From an uncultured bacterium (GTDB taxonomy: Bacteria > Verrucomicrobiota > Kiritimatiellia > PWTM01), in the NCBI GenBank assembly GCA_937139365.1, contig CAKZPT010000090.1:1-64000 (forward strand): a stretch of 64,000 bases of DNA. The letters run 5' to 3'. Positions 19,069 through 30,410 of the stretch are shown here, one piece after another; the first letter of the stretch is position 1; the number at the start of each line of letters is the position of its first letter. A program made the translations under genes and the position numbers. The notes below the pieces were generated by a model. That model was not told where the DNA came from. It saw only the letters and a program-made list of their open reading frames with translations, and made no database searches.

Positions 19069-20430
19069 ATGACCGCCCACACCGCCTCCCGATGTTCACG
19101 CCGGCGATTCCTTCGCTCAGCCGCCCTTGGGGCAGCCGCCCTTTCCACATCCCGCTCCGCCCGATCGGCCCCGTCCGCTTCGACGTTTCGCACTGCCCTA
19201 ATCGGCTGCGGTTGGTGGGGCAACAACATCCTGCGCGAGGCGATGGCCGCCCGCGCCTCGAGGATCGTGGGCCTCTGCGACGTGGACCGCCGCGCCCTCG
19301 AAGCGACCGCCGAACGTGTACGCGCCGCCACGGGGGACGAGCCACGCCGTTATACGGACTTTCGCGAGCTGCTTGAGCGCGAACGCCCCGAGATCGTCAT
19401 CGTCGCCACGCCCGACCACTGGCACGCCCTGCCCACCATTGCCGCCGTCCGGGCCGGCGCCCACGTCTTCGTCGAGAAGCCCGTCGGGCATACGATCGGC
19501 GAAGGGCGCGCGATGGTCCGGGCCGCCCGCGAGGCCGACCGCGTCGTCCAAGTCGGCACCCACCGCCGCATCTCCCCACACAACATCTCCGTCCGGGAGT
19601 TCATCCGGTCCGGCCGGCTCGGCTCACTGGGCATGGTCCGCACGTTTATCCCCTATGGCGGCGGCCCCGAACGACCGCGCCCCAACGTCGAGCCGCCGGC
19701 GTGGCTGGACTGGGATTTCTGGTGCGGTCCGGCGCCGCGGCGTCCCTTCAATAGTGCGCCGGACGGCTCAGGGGGTGGCATCCATCCCCGCGGGTTCCGG
19801 CAGTACCTCGACTACGCCAACGGCACGCTGGGCGACTGGGGAGTGCACTGGCTCGACCAGGTGCTGTGGATCACGGATGAGCGGGCGCCCAAGACCGTCA
19901 TGTCCGTCGGCGGCCGACCGGTTAAAGGCCCTCCCGTGCTGACCGAGAAGGAGCAGACCTCCGACGCCCCCGACCACCAAGTCGCGATCTGGGAGTTCGA
20001 CCGCTTCACCGTGTCGTGGGAACACCGGCTGTTCGCCGGCAACCGGGCGGAAAAGGGTGAAAGCGTCGGCTGCTATTTTTACGGGACGGAGGGCACGCTA
20101 CACCTCGGCTGGCGGTCGGGATGGGTGTTTTATCCCGCCGATCCGAAGCAACCCGAGATCCGCGAGGAGGCGCGACTTCGCAAGCCGGACCATCAGAACA
20201 TCGCCGAACTGTGGGCCGATTTCCTCGGCGCGATCCGCGAAGGCCGCCGTCCCCTGTGTGACATCGAGGAAATCCATCGCGCCACGAACATGTGCCTGCT
20301 GGCGATGATCTCGATGCGGCTGCGGCGAAGCCTGCGGTGGGAGGGCGATGCCGAGCAGATCGTCGGCGACGACGAGGCCCAACGGCTGCTGAAGCGGGAC
20401 TACCGCGCCCCGTGGGTCTATCCGGCCTGA
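19069..20430 (+). CDS. Gfo/Idh/MocA family oxidoreductase with Tat-like signal
   Basis: RRRFLRSAALGAAA; ALIGCGWWGNNILREAM...CDVDRRALEATAERV...VIVATPDHWHALPTIAAVRAGAHVFVEKPVGHTIGEGRAMV. Confidence 0.92.
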   Translation: MTAHTASRCSRRRFLRSAALGAAALSTSRSARSAPSASTFRTALIGCGWWGNNILREAMAARASRIVGLCDVDRRALEATAERVRAATGDEPRRYTDFRELLERERPEIVIVATPDHWHALPTIAAVRAGAHVFVEKPVGHTIGEGRAMVRAAREADRVVQVGTHRRISPHNISVREFIRSGRLGSLGMVRTFIPYGGGPERPRPNVEPPAWLDWDFWCGPAPRRPFNSAPDGSGGGIHPRGFRQYLDYANGTLGDWGVHWLDQVLWITDERAPKTVMSVGGRPVKGPPVLTEKEQTSDAPDHQVAIWEFDRFTVSWEHRLFAGNRAEKGESVGCYFYGTEGTLHLGWRSGWVFYPADPKQPEIREEARLRKPDHQNIAELWADFLGAIREGRRPLCDIEEIHRATNMCLLAMISMRLRRSLRWEGDAEQIVGDDEAQRLLKRDYRAPWVYPA

Positions 20431-20518
20431 CGCGGCCCGCTCGCCAACCTTCTCCCGCGCCATTAACCTCTCCCCGCCGGCGCCGCGATCGGAGCCGGCC
20501 ATCACGGAGACCTTCCAC

Positions 20519-20911
20519 ATGAGCGACCAGCCCCGCGACCTCCTCGAGGAGATGTTCCGGATGCAGGCGGAGATCAACCGACGCATCGGCGTGGACACCA
20601 CGGCGCTGCCCGAAGACCAGCAGCCCGAGTGGATCCTCAATTTCTGCCGGGCCCTCGCTCAGGAAACCGCCGAACTCGTCGACAGCGTGCCGTGGAAATG
20701 GTGGGCCCGCTATCAGACCTACGACCGGCAGAACGCCCGGATCGAGGTTGTGGATCTCTTCCATTTTCTGATCTCGCTGGCGCAGATCGTCGGGCTCACC
20801 GCCCGGGACGTGTACGACCTGTACGTCAAGAAGAACGCGCTCAACTTCCGGCGACAGGACGAGGGCTACACCCGCAAGGATCAGGACGACAACCGTCGTC
20901 TAGCCGATTGA
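20519..20911 (+). CDS. Dimeric dUTPase-like (all-alpha NTP pyrophosphatase) protein
   Basis: EWILNFCRALAQETAELVDSVPWKWW...ARIEVVDLFHFLISLAQ...LYVKKNALNFRRQDEGY. Confidence 0.82.
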   Translation: MSDQPRDLLEEMFRMQAEINRRIGVDTTALPEDQQPEWILNFCRALAQETAELVDSVPWKWWARYQTYDRQNARIEVVDLFHFLISLAQIVGLTARDVYDLYVKKNALNFRRQDEGYTRKDQDDNRRLAD

Positions 20912-20976
20912 CCCCCCGTCAGGGCCCCGAGCCCGCCGCCTCCCAGCGGCGGCGTGCCATTTTGGCCATCCCCTGT

Positions 20977-21006
20977 TTGACGGCCTCGCGGCGCTGGCGT
21001 TAGAAT
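20977..21006 (+). promoter_or_regulatory. Putative sigma70-type promoter (TTGACG - 18 bp - TAGAAT) for nusA operon
   Basis: Hexamers read directly; ~115 nt upstream of the nusA ATG. Confidence 0.45.
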
Positions 21007-21121
21007 ACCCGCTTGTCGTGAGACGGCGCCGATGCCCGACGGGCAATAAGGGCCGGGACGAAAAGTTCTTTGGCAGCAGGTCGAACGAAGTTTTCGGGGA
21101 CGGCCGGCGGGAGTTCCGACG

Positions 21122-22384
21122 ATGAACGAGATTCAGGCGATGGTCGAATACATGGAGCGCGAACGCGGCCTCGACCGCGAGACGATCATTCGAGTGATCG
21201 AGGAAAGCATGCTGACGGCCATGCGCAAATGCGTCCGTACGGCGGCGGATTTCCGTGTTGAAATCGATCGCAAGTCATTGCAGATCAACATGTTCGCAGT
21301 TTACCGCGCGGTCGAATCAGCGCCGGCGTCGGTCGAGGAGATCGCCCTTGCCAAGGCCCGGGCGTACAAGCCGGACGCCAAACCTGGCGACCTGGTCGAG
21401 GTCCTCTTGCCCCCCGGCGCCCTCGGCCGGATCGGCGCGCAAACCGCCCGCCAGATGATCATGCAGAAACTGCGGCAGGCCGAGGGTGAGAGGATTTTCA
21501 ACGAGTATAAGAACACCCCCGGCACCATCGTCAGCGGTACCGTGGCCCGGTTCGAACGGCGGGACGTCGTCGTGGCGCTGGACCGGACGGAGGCGTTGCT
21601 GCCGGCCAGTGAGCGGCCCACAACGGAGCAATACCAGATCGGGGATCGGATCCGCGCGATCGTGTTGCGCGTCGAGAAGGCCGGCAGCGGGCCGGCCATC
21701 ATCCTATCGCGGTCCAGCCCCGACTTTGTCCGATGCCTCTTTAGCCTCGAAGTCGCCGAGATCGCCGACGGCACGGTCGAGATCCGCGCCATTGCCCGGG
21801 ATCCGGGGTTCCGAACGAAGTTGGCGGTCGCCTCCCGGGATGACAAGGTCGACCCTGTCGGCGCGTGCGTTGGCCTGCGGGGCATGCGGGTGCAGAACAT
21901 CACGCGCGAGCTGTCGGGGGAGCGGATCGATATCGTGCGGTGGCACAGCGACATCCGGCAGTTCGTCGCCAACGCGCTGCACCCAGCCAAGCTTGACCGG
22001 GTCTCGCTGGACGAGGCCACGCGGACCGTCTACGTCACCGTTCAGCCGGACCAGCTTCCGCTGGCCATCGGCAAGGAGGGAAAGAACGTCCGGCTGGCGA
22101 TGAAGCTCACCGGCTGGCGCATCGAGATCGAGCGGGAGGCGCCGCAGATGTCGTTCGAGGAGAAGGTGGCCAACGCCGTCGCGGAATTGGCGAAGATCGA
22201 GGGCATCGGCGAACAGCGGGCCGAGGCCCTTGTCCAGGCCGGTTTCCTCACTATCGAAGGCATCCTCGCGGCCGAGCCGGCGGACCTGGAGGCGATCGAG
22301 GGCTTTGACGCGTCGACCGCCCTCACCGTTCGGAAGGCGGCCGAGGCGGAGTACGAGAAGAAACACGGAACGATTTCGTCATGA
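21122..22384 (+). CDS. nusA: Transcription termination/antitermination protein NusA
   Basis: [69 protein letters not shown] and C-terminal HhH segments. Confidence 0.95.
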   Translation: MNEIQAMVEYMERERGLDRETIIRVIEESMLTAMRKCVRTAADFRVEIDRKSLQINMFAVYRAVESAPASVEEIALAKARAYKPDAKPGDLVEVLLPPGALGRIGAQTARQMIMQKLRQAEGERIFNEYKNTPGTIVSGTVARFERRDVVVALDRTEALLPASERPTTEQYQIGDRIRAIVLRVEKAGSGPAIILSRSSPDFVRCLFSLEVAEIADGTVEIRAIARDPGFRTKLAVASRDDKVDPVGACVGLRGMRVQNITRELSGERIDIVRWHSDIRQFVANALHPAKLDRVSLDEATRTVYVTVQPDQLPLAIGKEGKNVRLAMKLTGWRIEIEREAPQMSFEEKVANAVAELAKIEGIGEQRAEALVQAGFLTIEGILAAEPADLEAIEGFDASTALTVRKAAEAEYEKKHGTISS

Positions 22385-24465
22385 GAATGTACGAGTTGGC
22401 AAAGGAACTGGGGATGACGACCAAGGACCTGGTCGCCTGGTTCCGGGAGATCGGCGAGGACGTGACGAACAATCCGTCCTCGAATGCGTCGGTGACGCAG
22501 GTCCGCAAGGCGCGGGAAAAATTCGCGCCCAAGCCGCCCGCGTCGCCCGAGACGACGGTCTCCGCCGCAGCGCCTCCGGAGCCCGCACCGGCCACTCCCG
22601 CGCCGCCGCCGGAGCCACCTGCGGAGGCGGCCGCGGCAGTTGTCTCCCCGCCCGCCCCCGCCCCTGCTCCACCGCCCGAGCGCCCGTCGGTCGCACGGGT
22701 CCAGGAACCGATCATCGTTCGCGATCTGGCCCAGAAGTTCGGGGTCCGTCCCAACGTGCTGGTCGCCACGCTGATGAAGATGGACATCTTCGCGACGATC
22801 AACGACCGTATTGACTTCCGCGTCGCGCACCAGGCGGGGTTGAAGTTCGGCATCCGCGTCGAACAGGAAAAAAAGGCGCCGGCCGAAAAGCCGGCCCCGC
22901 CGAAGAAGAAGGAGGAGGTCCCCTCGCCTCCCGCCGAGCGTCCCGATGAGATGCTGCCGCGTCCGCCTGTGGTGACCTTCATGGGCCACGTAGACCACGG
23001 CAAGACCTCGCTGCTCGACCACATCCGGAAGACCCGGGTGGCCGCCGGCGAGGCCGGAGGCATCACGCAACACATCGGCGCCTACATGGTCCAGTTCCGG
23101 GACCGGTGGATCACGTTCATCGACACCCCCGGTCACGCCGCGTTCACCCAGATGCGAGCGCGCGGGGCGGTCGTGACGGACATCGCCGTGATCGTCATCG
23201 CGGCCGACGAGGGTGTGAAGCCGCAGACGCTGGAGGCGATCCAACACGCCCGCGCGGCCAACGTGACGCTGATGTGCGCGCTGAACAAGATCGACCTGCC
23301 GGCCGCCAACGTGGACCGCGTCAAGACACAGCTCCAGCAGATCGGCCTGGCCCCCGATGATTGGGGCGGCTCGACCGTCTGCGTGCCCGTCAGCGCCGTG
23401 ACCGGCGAGGGCATCGACGAACTGCTCGAGATGATCCTCCTGCAGGCCGACATTCTGGACCTCAAGGCGCCGCCCCACCGCCGCGCGTCCGGTTACGTGC
23501 TGGAGGCGCGGATGGCCCCGGGGAGCGGGCCGGTGGCCACCGTGCTGGTCAAAAGCGGAACGCTCAAGGTCGGCGACGCCGTCGTGTGCGGGGATCACTG
23601 GGGCAAGGTCCGGTCCCTCGAGAACGATCGCGGCGTACGGGTCCGCACGGCCGGCCCATCCTTCGCCGTGCAGATGCTCGGCCTGACCGCCGTCCCCGAG
23701 GCCGGCGCGGAATTCCAGATCGTGGAGGACGAGCGCACCGCCAAGCACATCTCCGAGGAGCGGCTGGAGGCCCGCCGGCGACGAGAGCTGGCGGAGCAGC
23801 CGAGGCCCGTCACGCTGGACAGCCTCCTGCAGCAGACCGACCCCGAGAAGAAACCCGAGCTGGCCATCGTGCTGAAGAGCGACGTCCAGGGGACCCTCGA
23901 GGCGATCCAGCAGGCCATCCTGGACATCAAGAGTTCCAAGGTCGCCCAGCGGATCGTGCTGGGCGGCGTGGGCAAGATCACGGCCAATGACGTGAACCTC
24001 GCCAAGGCCTCGGGCGCGATCATCATCGGCTTCCACGTCGGCAACGAGCCCGGCGTGGAGAAGCTCGCCAAGCGAGAGGGCGTCGAAATCCGCCACTACA
24101 GTGTCATCTACGAGCTGGTGGACGACGTCCGCGCCGCGATGGCCGGCCTGCTGCCGCCGGAGGTCCGCGAGACCGTGCTCGGGCAGGCGCTGGTCAAGCA
24201 GGTCTTCGAACTCAGCAAGAAGGGCAACGTCGCCGGCTGCATCGTCCGGGCCGGCCGCGTCAGCGTGCGCGGCCGGGCGCGGGTGCGCCGCGGCACCGCC
24301 ATCGTCTACGAAGGCTCCATCGCCTCGCTCCGCCGTTTCCAGAGCGACGCCTCGGAGGTGCGGGAAGGGCAGGAATGCGGCATCCGTCTCGACGGCTTTA
24401 ACGACGTACAGCAGGGCGACGTGATCGAGGTCTACGAGGTCCAGAAGATCCCCCAGCCCCTCTGA
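22381..24465 (+). CDS. infB: Translation initiation factor IF-2
   Basis: IF2_[48 protein letters not shown]. Confidence 0.97.
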   Translation: MRMYELAKELGMTTKDLVAWFREIGEDVTNNPSSNASVTQVRKAREKFAPKPPASPETTVSAAAPPEPAPATPAPPPEPPAEAAAAVVSPPAPAPAPPPERPSVARVQEPIIVRDLAQKFGVRPNVLVATLMKMDIFATINDRIDFRVAHQAGLKFGIRVEQEKKAPAEKPAPPKKKEEVPSPPAERPDEMLPRPPVVTFMGHVDHGKTSLLDHIRKTRVAAGEAGGITQHIGAYMVQFRDRWITFIDTPGHAAFTQMRARGAVVTDIAVIVIAADEGVKPQTLEAIQHARAANVTLMCALNKIDLPAANVDRVKTQLQQIGLAPDDWGGSTVCVPVSAVTGEGIDELLEMILLQADILDLKAPPHRRASGYVLEARMAPGSGPVATVLVKSGTLKVGDAVVCGDHWGKVRSLENDRGVRVRTAGPSFAVQMLGLTAVPEAGAEFQIVEDERTAKHISEERLEARRRRELAEQPRPVTLDSLLQQTDPEKKPELAIVLKSDVQGTLEAIQQAILDIKSSKVAQRIVLGGVGKITANDVNLAKASGAIIIGFHVGNEPGVEKLAKREGVEIRHYSVIYELVDDVRAAMAGLLPPEVRETVLGQALVKQVFELSKKGNVAGCIVRAGRVSVRGRARVRRGTAIVYEGSIASLRRFQSDASEVREGQECGIRLDGFNDVQQGDVIEVYEVQKIPQPL

Positions 24466-24479
24466 CGTGCGTCGTCCCC

Positions 24480-24860
24480 ATGCGCCCCTCACGACTGGTG
24501 CGGGTCAACGAGCTGCTGAAGCGCGAGCTGGCCACCGTCCTCTACCGCGAGATGGCCGGGGAGGCCTTCGACTTCGCCGCCGTGACGGTGACGCGCGTCG
24601 AGGTCAGCTCCGACCTTCGCCATGCCCGCGTGTGCGTCTCCGTCCGCGGTGACGCTGAGGCCGCCAGCCGGGCACTCACCTTCCTGAACCGCCACCGCGT
24701 CCGCCTCCAGGATTTGTGCCACCGGCGCGTGCGCCTCAAGTTCACGCCGGTGCTCCGTTTCGAGCGCGACGAATCCATCGCACAGGGGGACCGCGTCCTC
24801 GACCTCATCGCGCGGTTGGAACCGCCGGCCGGGGCCGACACGCCAACGCCGCCCGCCTGA
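24480..24860 (+). CDS. rbfA: Ribosome-binding factor A
   Basis: RLVRVNELLKRELATVLYREM...VTVTRVEVSSDLRHARVCVSV; position between infB and truB. Confidence 0.92.
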   Translation: MRPSRLVRVNELLKRELATVLYREMAGEAFDFAAVTVTRVEVSSDLRHARVCVSVRGDAEAASRALTFLNRHRVRLQDLCHRRVRLKFTPVLRFERDESIAQGDRVLDLIARLEPPAGADTPTPPA

Positions 24861-24861
24861 C

Positions 24862-25593
24862 ATGGGTCGCCCGCCTCCATCGCCCCATCCCGACCCGGAC
24901 GGTCTACTGCTCGTGGACAAGCCGGCCGGCCCGACCTCGCACGACGTCGTCGACGCCGTCCGCCGCCGGTTCGGGCTGCGCAAGGTCGGGCACGGCGGGA
25001 CGCTCGACCCGATGGCCACCGGACTGCTTGTGCTCCTCGTCGGCCGGGGCACCAAGCTCGCGGAGCGGGTGATGGCCTCCGACAAGGTGTACGAGGGCGT
25101 CTTCCGCCTCGGCGTTGAGACGGATACCGAGGACGTCGAGGGGCGGGTTGTTGTCGAGCGCGACCCTTCGGGCGTCGGGGCCGACGCCGTCCAGGAGGCC
25201 ATGGCCCGCCGCCGCGGCGATTTGATGCAGACCCCGCCGATGGTCTCCGCGGTGAAGCACGGTGGACAACCGCTCTACAAGCTGGCCCGACGCGGCCAGA
25301 CCGTCGAGCGCCGGCCCCGACTCATTCATGTCTACGAGTTCGCAATGCTGGGGTTCGAGCCGCCGCGCGTACACTTTCGCCTACGCTGCACAAAAGGCAC
25401 CTACGTACGCACTCTTTGCGCCGACATCGGCCGGGAGCTCGGCTGCGGGGCGTTCCTCGAATCCCTCCGGCGCACGCGCTCGGGCGACCTGCGGATCGAG
25501 GACGCCGCGCCGTTGGACGACATTCTCGGGGGTGACCGCTCCGCCCTCGCCGGCCGCCTCCTCCCGCTGGCGCTTCTGGCGCCCCCCGTCTGA
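24862..25593 (+). CDS. truB: tRNA pseudouridine(55) synthase
   Basis: [48 protein letters not shown]. Confidence 0.96.
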   Translation: MGRPPPSPHPDPDGLLLVDKPAGPTSHDVVDAVRRRFGLRKVGHGGTLDPMATGLLVLLVGRGTKLAERVMASDKVYEGVFRLGVETDTEDVEGRVVVERDPSGVGADAVQEAMARRRGDLMQTPPMVSAVKHGGQPLYKLARRGQTVERRPRLIHVYEFAMLGFEPPRVHFRLRCTKGTYVRTLCADIGRELGCGAFLESLRRTRSGDLRIEDAAPLDDILGGDRSALAGRLLPLALLAPPV

Positions 25594-26552
25594 TGCTCCG
25601 CGTGCCTTATCCGGCGCAGGTGCCGCGCGACGGTCGCCCCGTCGCGCTGGCGATCGGCGTCTTCGACGGCGTCCATCTCGGGCACCGCGCGGTCGTCCGC
25701 ACCGCCCGCCTCGCGGCCGACCGGCTCGGCGGCTCGGCGTGGGTGTTGACCTTCGATCCCCACCCGCTCCAGGTGTTGCGGCCCGAGGCCGCACCGCCCG
25801 CAATCCTCCCGTTGGAGGCAAAGCTTGTACGGCTGGCCGCGCTGGGTGTCGACGGGTGCATCGTGCACCCGTTCACCGCCGCGCTTGCCGGCACACCGGC
25901 CGAGGCCTTTCTGGAGGGACTACTGCGCGACTTGCCGGATCTCTCCGCCGTGGCCGTCGGCAAGACCTGGCGATTCGGGCGGGGGGCGGCCGGCGACGCC
26001 GCCCTGTTGCGCGCCTTCGTTGGCCGCCGCGGCATCGCGGTCCACACCGTCCCCCCTGTCCTCGACGCCGGATCGCCCGTCTCCAGCACCCGCATCCGCG
26101 CGGCCGTCCTCGACGGCCGCCTCGCCGAGGCGGGACGGCTGCTGGGCGACTGGTTCTCGCTCGACGGTCTCGTGGTGCCCGGCCGCGGCCTCGGCCGGAC
26201 GCTCGGATATCCAACCGCAAACATCGCGCTGCCGCCAGGACAGCTTCGGCCTCCGCCGGGCATCTACGCCGCCTTTGCGCTGGTCGACGACGGCCCACCC
26301 CACTCCGCGGCCGTCTATCTCGGCGCGCGGCCGACCTTCGGCGGCAGCGACCCCGTCATCGAAGTGCATCTGCTCGACGGCGTCTTCAGCCTGTACGGCC
26401 GCCGGCTGACCGTCCGGCTGGTGGATCGGATCCGCTCCGACGCGGCCTTTCCCGACGTCGACGCCTTGCGACGGCAAATCGCCAGCGATATCGAGGCAGC
26501 GCGGCGGCGCCTTGCCGGCGTTCGCATTGACTTCCCGCCGCCGCCCGCATAG
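25593..26552 (+). CDS. ribF: Bifunctional riboflavin kinase/FAD synthetase
   Basis: [53 protein letters not shown]. Confidence 0.95.
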   Translation: MLRVPYPAQVPRDGRPVALAIGVFDGVHLGHRAVVRTARLAADRLGGSAWVLTFDPHPLQVLRPEAAPPAILPLEAKLVRLAALGVDGCIVHPFTAALAGTPAEAFLEGLLRDLPDLSAVAVGKTWRFGRGAAGDAALLRAFVGRRGIAVHTVPPVLDAGSPVSSTRIRAAVLDGRLAEAGRLLGDWFSLDGLVVPGRGLGRTLGYPTANIALPPGQLRPPPGIYAAFALVDDGPPHSAAVYLGARPTFGGSDPVIEVHLLDGVFSLYGRRLTVRLVDRIRSDAAFPDVDALRRQIASDIEAARRRLAGVRIDFPPPPA

Positions 26553-26555
26553 TCT
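26527..26555 (+). promoter_or_regulatory. Weak putative promoter (TTGACT - 17 bp - TAGTCT) upstream of rplU
   Basis: Hexamer match only, partly inside the ribF 3' end. Confidence 0.25.
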
Positions 26556-26599
26556 ACGATGTTTTCGGTGGACCCAATTCAACGGATCGAGGATCGCGC

Positions 26600-26920
26600 A
26601 TGAAACCCTACGCGGTGCTCCAAACGGGCGGCAAACAGTACCTGGTGCGCGAGGGCGACCTCCTCCGCGTCGAGAAGCTCGACGCCGAGCTTGGCCGGAC
26701 CCTGGACTTGGGGCCGGTGTTGGCCGTGTCCGACGGGACGGCGTTGCGCGTCGGCGTGCCGCATGTTGCGGACGCCTCGGTCGCCGTCGAGGTGCTTGCG
26801 CAGGAGCGTGCGCGCAAGGTGATCTCCTACAAGAAAAAGCGCCGCAAGGGGTACCACCGCAAGGTCGGCCACCGCCAGTCCGTGACTGCGGTTCGGGTGG
26901 TGGGCGTGCGCACCGGCTGA
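26600..26920 (+). CDS. rplU: 50S ribosomal protein L21
   Basis: [27 protein letters not shown]...[20 protein letters not shown]. Confidence 0.97.
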   Translation: MKPYAVLQTGGKQYLVREGDLLRVEKLDAELGRTLDLGPVLAVSDGTALRVGVPHVADASVAVEVLAQERARKVISYKKKRRKGYHRKVGHRQSVTAVRVVGVRTG

Positions 26921-26934
26921 CGGGGGACGCAACC

Positions 26935-27195
26935 ATGGCGCATAAAAAAGGTCAGGGCACCAGTCGCAACGGCCGGGACAGCGCCGGGCAACGGCTCGGG
27001 GTGAAGTGCTTCGCCGGCCAGACCGTGCGGGCCGGTCAGATCCTCGTCCGGCAGCGCGGCACCCGCCTCCGCGCAGGGCGGAACGTCGGCCTTGGACGCG
27101 ATTTCACGCTGTTCGCGCTCGCCGACGGGATCGTCGCGGTCGACCGCGGGGGACGTCGCGTAAACGTGAGGCCCGCCGCGCCGGCCGCCACCTGA
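26935..27195 (+). CDS. rpmA: 50S ribosomal protein L27
   Basis: [47 protein letters not shown] at 26935 within the track ORF. Confidence 0.97.
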   Translation: MAHKKGQGTSRNGRDSAGQRLGVKCFAGQTVRAGQILVRQRGTRLRAGRNVGLGRDFTLFALADGIVAVDRGGRRVNVRPAAPAAT

Positions 27196-27242
27196 TCCGG
27201 CCACGTCGGCCCGTCCCCTCCACCGTCCTTGCCAGGCGACGC

Positions 27243-28256
27243 ATGAAGGCGCCGACGTTTGTCGACCGCGTGCTGATCCACGTGCGTGCGGGGCGCGGCG
27301 GCGACGGCGCGGCGAGCTTCCGGCGCGAAAAGTTCGTTCCCTTCGGCGGCCCGGACGGGGGGGACGGCGGAAAGGGCGGCGACGTGGTCCTCGTCGGCGA
27401 CCGCGATGTGGACTCCCTCCTCCACCTGTACTACCAGCCTCACCACCGCGCCGAGCCCGGAGGCCACGGACGAGGCAAACAGCAGACCGGCCGCAACGGC
27501 GCCGAATGCACCATCCGCGTTCCCTGCGGGACCGAGGTCCTCGATGCCGCCACGGGCGAGTGGATCGGCGAAATCCTCGAGCCTGGGCAGCGGCTGGTGG
27601 TCGCGCGCGGCGGGGCCGGTGGGCTGGGCAACCTCCATTTCGTCACTTCCACCCATCAGGCGCCCCGCGAATGGACACCCGGCGGCGAGGGCGAGGAGCG
27701 CAAACTCCGCCTGGAGCTGAAGCTGATCTCGGAAGTGGGCCTGGTCGGCTTTCCGAACGCCGGCAAGTCCACGCTGCTGGGCCGCATCAGCCGCGCCCAC
27801 CCGAAAGTCGCTCCCTATCCGTTCACAACTCTTCATCCGTGCGTCGGGGTCGTCCCGCTCGACGACGAGCGTTCGTTCCGCGTGGCCGACATCCCCGGCC
27901 TGATCGCCGGCGCCCACCGCGGCGTCGGTCTCGGGCACGATTTTCTGCGCCACATCGAGCGAACGCGGTTCTTGGTCCTTCTGGTGGACATGTCCGGCTC
28001 CGACGGCCGCCATCCCGCCGACGATTACTTCACGCTTCGGCGGGAGCTGGAGCTGTACAGCCGCGACCTCGCCGAGCGGCCGTTTCTTGCGGTGGCCAAC
28101 AAGATGGACCTCGAGCCGGCGCAGCGACTTCTTGAGGAGTTCGCGGCGCGCACGGGGGTGCACCCCCTACCCATCTCGGCCGCCGCCGGCCACGGCATCG
28201 CCGAGCTCAAGGCCGAACTGGCGCGGCGATTGTTCGAGGACATCCCCCTGCCATGA
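27243..28256 (+). CDS. obgE: Obg family GTPase
   Basis: [83 protein letters not shown]. Confidence 0.97.
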   Translation: MKAPTFVDRVLIHVRAGRGGDGAASFRREKFVPFGGPDGGDGGKGGDVVLVGDRDVDSLLHLYYQPHHRAEPGGHGRGKQQTGRNGAECTIRVPCGTEVLDAATGEWIGEILEPGQRLVVARGGAGGLGNLHFVTSTHQAPREWTPGGEGEERKLRLELKLISEVGLVGFPNAGKSTLLGRISRAHPKVAPYPFTTLHPCVGVVPLDDERSFRVADIPGLIAGAHRGVGLGHDFLRHIERTRFLVLLVDMSGSDGRHPADDYFTLRRELELYSRDLAERPFLAVANKMDLEPAQRLLEEFAARTGVHPLPISAAAGHGIAELKAELARRLFEDIPLP

Positions 28257-28432
28257 GGACGTGGCCGCTCTGGATCGGATTGGCCCTGGGCGTCGACGCG
28301 CTGATCGGCCTGATCGGCGCGCGCCGATGGCGGCGCGCGCTCCCGGGCTGGCCGATCAAACAGATCGCAACGGTCGAGGCCCTGGCCGCCTGCGGGCTGC
28401 TGGCCGCCTGGCTGCTCGGCGCCACGCGTTGA
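28253..28432 (+). CDS. Small membrane protein, 59 aa
   Basis: ATG overlaps obgE stop by 4 nt; [59 protein letters not shown]. Below the ORF-track length cut-off. Confidence 0.6.
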   Translation: MRTWPLWIGLALGVDALIGLIGARRWRRALPGWPIKQIATVEALAACGLLAAWLLGATR

Positions 28433-28447
28433 CGGCGCCGAGGCGCC

Positions 28448-29713
28448 TCACTCGTGCCGCAGCGCGACGATCGGGTCCAGCCGCGCCGCCCGCACCGCCG
28501 GGTAGATCCCGAAGATCAGGCCGATCGTCACGCTGATCCCGAACGACAGGACGAGGCTGTAGAGTGGCACCGCCGTGGGCATCCCGGAGAACCGCGTGAT
28601 CAGTGCCGGGATCGCCACTCCCACGGCCACGCCGATCAGCCCGCCCACCCCCGCCAGCACCACCGTCTCGATCAAGAACTGCATCACGATCTGTGCCCGA
28701 CGCGCGCCGATGGCCCGCCGCACGCCGATCTCTCGCGTCCGCTCGGTGACCGACGCCAGCATGATGTTCATGATCCCGATCCCGCCCACCAGCAGGCTGA
28801 TGCCGGCGATCGATCCGAGCACGATGTTGAACGTCCGCTTCGTCCGCTCGGCCTGCCGCAACAGGGCCAGCGGCACGCTGATCTTGTAGTCCTTCCGCGG
28901 ATGAAACGTGCGCAGCATCGCCTCGATCGCGCGGGACATCGGCTCGACCAGCTCGTCGGAGGCGACCTCGACGAGGATCTGGTGCAGCTCGACCTTTTCG
29001 ATCTCCCGGCTGCCGCTGGTGATGCGCGAGTTGATCTCGCCGAAGACGTGCAACTGAGTGGCCATCGGGATGTAGGCATCGATTTCCTCGTCCGGCACCG
29101 CGATGTTCCGTCCCGACACGCCGCTCTCGACGATGCCGACCACCTGAAAGAACTGGCTGCCGATCTGCACCTTTTCCCCGACCACGTGCTCGCCGGCCAG
29201 CAGCCTTCGCACGCCGGTCTCGGTCAGCACGCAGACTCGGGCCAGGTGCTCCATGTCGCTCGGCCGCAGCACACGCCCTGCCAGCATGCGTCGCGGCACC
29301 AGGTCGAACCATTCCGGCGTGGTGCCGACTACACGCAGCTCCATCCGACGCGTCCCGAGCATGCCGTCGCGCCGCATCAGGCGGACCGGCACGATCCGGC
29401 GGATCGCACCGCCCAGCTCCCGGATCCGAGCCTCGTCCTCGTACGTCAGCCCATACACGCTCATTCGGATGTAGCGGCGCGTCGCGCTCTCCTCGCCGAT
29501 GTCCTTCTGCGCGCTGATGATGATGTTGCGGCTGCCGACCTTGCGGATCTCGTTCAGGGCCTCCTGGCTGGCCCCCTCGCCCACCGCCAGCATCGCGATG
29601 ACGCTGCCCACCCCGAACACGACGCCGAGCGTGGTCAGCAACGAACGGGTCTTGTGCAGCAGGATGTCCTTCAGCCCCAGCCGGAGGTTCCGAACGATGG
29701 AGTACCAGATCAC
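28448..29713 (-). CDS. MacB/FtsX-type ABC transporter permease
   Basis: NLRLGLKDILLHKTRSLLTTLGVVFGVGSVIAMLAVGEGA...GGIGIMNIMLASVTERTREIGVRRAIGARR; GTG start 29713. Confidence 0.92.
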   Translation of the reverse strand: MIWYSIVRNLRLGLKDILLHKTRSLLTTLGVVFGVGSVIAMLAVGEGASQEALNEIRKVGSRNIIISAQKDIGEESATRRYIRMSVYGLTYEDEARIRELGGAIRRIVPVRLMRRDGMLGTRRMELRVVGTTPEWFDLVPRRMLAGRVLRPSDMEHLARVCVLTETGVRRLLAGEHVVGEKVQIGSQFFQVVGIVESGVSGRNIAVPDEEIDAYIPMATQLHVFGEINSRITSGSREIEKVELHQILVEVASDELVEPMSRAIEAMLRTFHPRKDYKISVPLALLRQAERTKRTFNIVLGSIAGISLLVGGIGIMNIMLASVTERTREIGVRRAIGARRAQIVMQFLIETVVLAGVGGLIGVAVGVAIPALITRFSGMPTAVPLYSLVLSFGISVTIGLIFGIYPAVRAARLDPIVALRHE

Positions 29714-30384
29714 GCCCGTTCCTCGCGTTCGATGACGCCGTCTCGCAGCCAGACGCGCCGGCGGGCCCGCCGGGCAAGGGCCAGCTCGTGGGTGACCAGC
29801 ACCACCGTGCGGCCGGCGCGGTTCAGCGATTCGAGGATGCTCATGATCTGCGCGCCGGTGCGGCTGTCCAAGTTGCCGGTGGGCTCGTCGGCCAGGATCA
29901 CCGGCGGGTCGTTGGCCAGGGCCCGCGCAATCGCCACCCGCTGGCACTGGCCCCCCGACAGCTCCGAGGGGCGGTGACGCAGCCGGTCCTGCAGCCCCAC
30001 GGCCGCCGCCAGCTCCTCCGCCCGCGCCCGGCTCTCCGCTGGCGCCGCGCCGCGGTAGTACATCGGCAGCTCGATGTTCTCGCGCACCGTCAACTGCGGA
30101 ATCAGGTTGTGGCTTTGAAACACGAACCCCAAGTGGCGGAGCCGGTAGCGGCTCAGCGCGTCGTCGTCCATGTCCCTTACGCAGATGCCATCGAGCCAAT
30201 AGCGCCCCGACGTCGGCCGGTCCAGGCACCCGATCACGTTCATCAGCGTGCTCTTGCCCGATCCGCTGGCGCCCAGCAGCGCGAAAAACTCGCCGCGCGC
30301 GATCTCCAGCGTGATGCCCCGCAGCGCCGGCACCTCCTGCCGGCCAAGCCGGTAGATCTTGGTGACGTCTTCCAGCCGGATCAT
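29710..30384 (-). CDS. MacB/LolD-type ABC transporter ATP-binding protein
   Basis: MIRLEDVTKIYRLGRQEVPALRGITLEIARGEFFALLGASGSGKSTLMNVIG; ELSGGQCQRVAIARAL; ILADEPTGNLD. Confidence 0.93.
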   Translation of the reverse strand: MIRLEDVTKIYRLGRQEVPALRGITLEIARGEFFALLGASGSGKSTLMNVIGCLDRPTSGRYWLDGICVRDMDDDALSRYRLRHLGFVFQSHNLIPQLTVRENIELPMYYRGAAPAESRARAEELAAAVGLQDRLRHRPSELSGGQCQRVAIARALANDPPVILADEPTGNLDSRTGAQIMSILESLNRAGRTVVLVTHELALARRARRRVWLRDGVIEREERA

Positions 30385-30410
30385 CGCGCCGGAGGCTGGA
30401 GGCGGCGCGG

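Noticed and set aside
22042-24492. 816-aa minus-strand ORF antisense to nusA/infB
   Set aside because: Shadow ORF in GC-rich DNA; composition is Arg/Gly/Asp/His-rich with no recognisable family, and infB on the plus strand is unambiguous.
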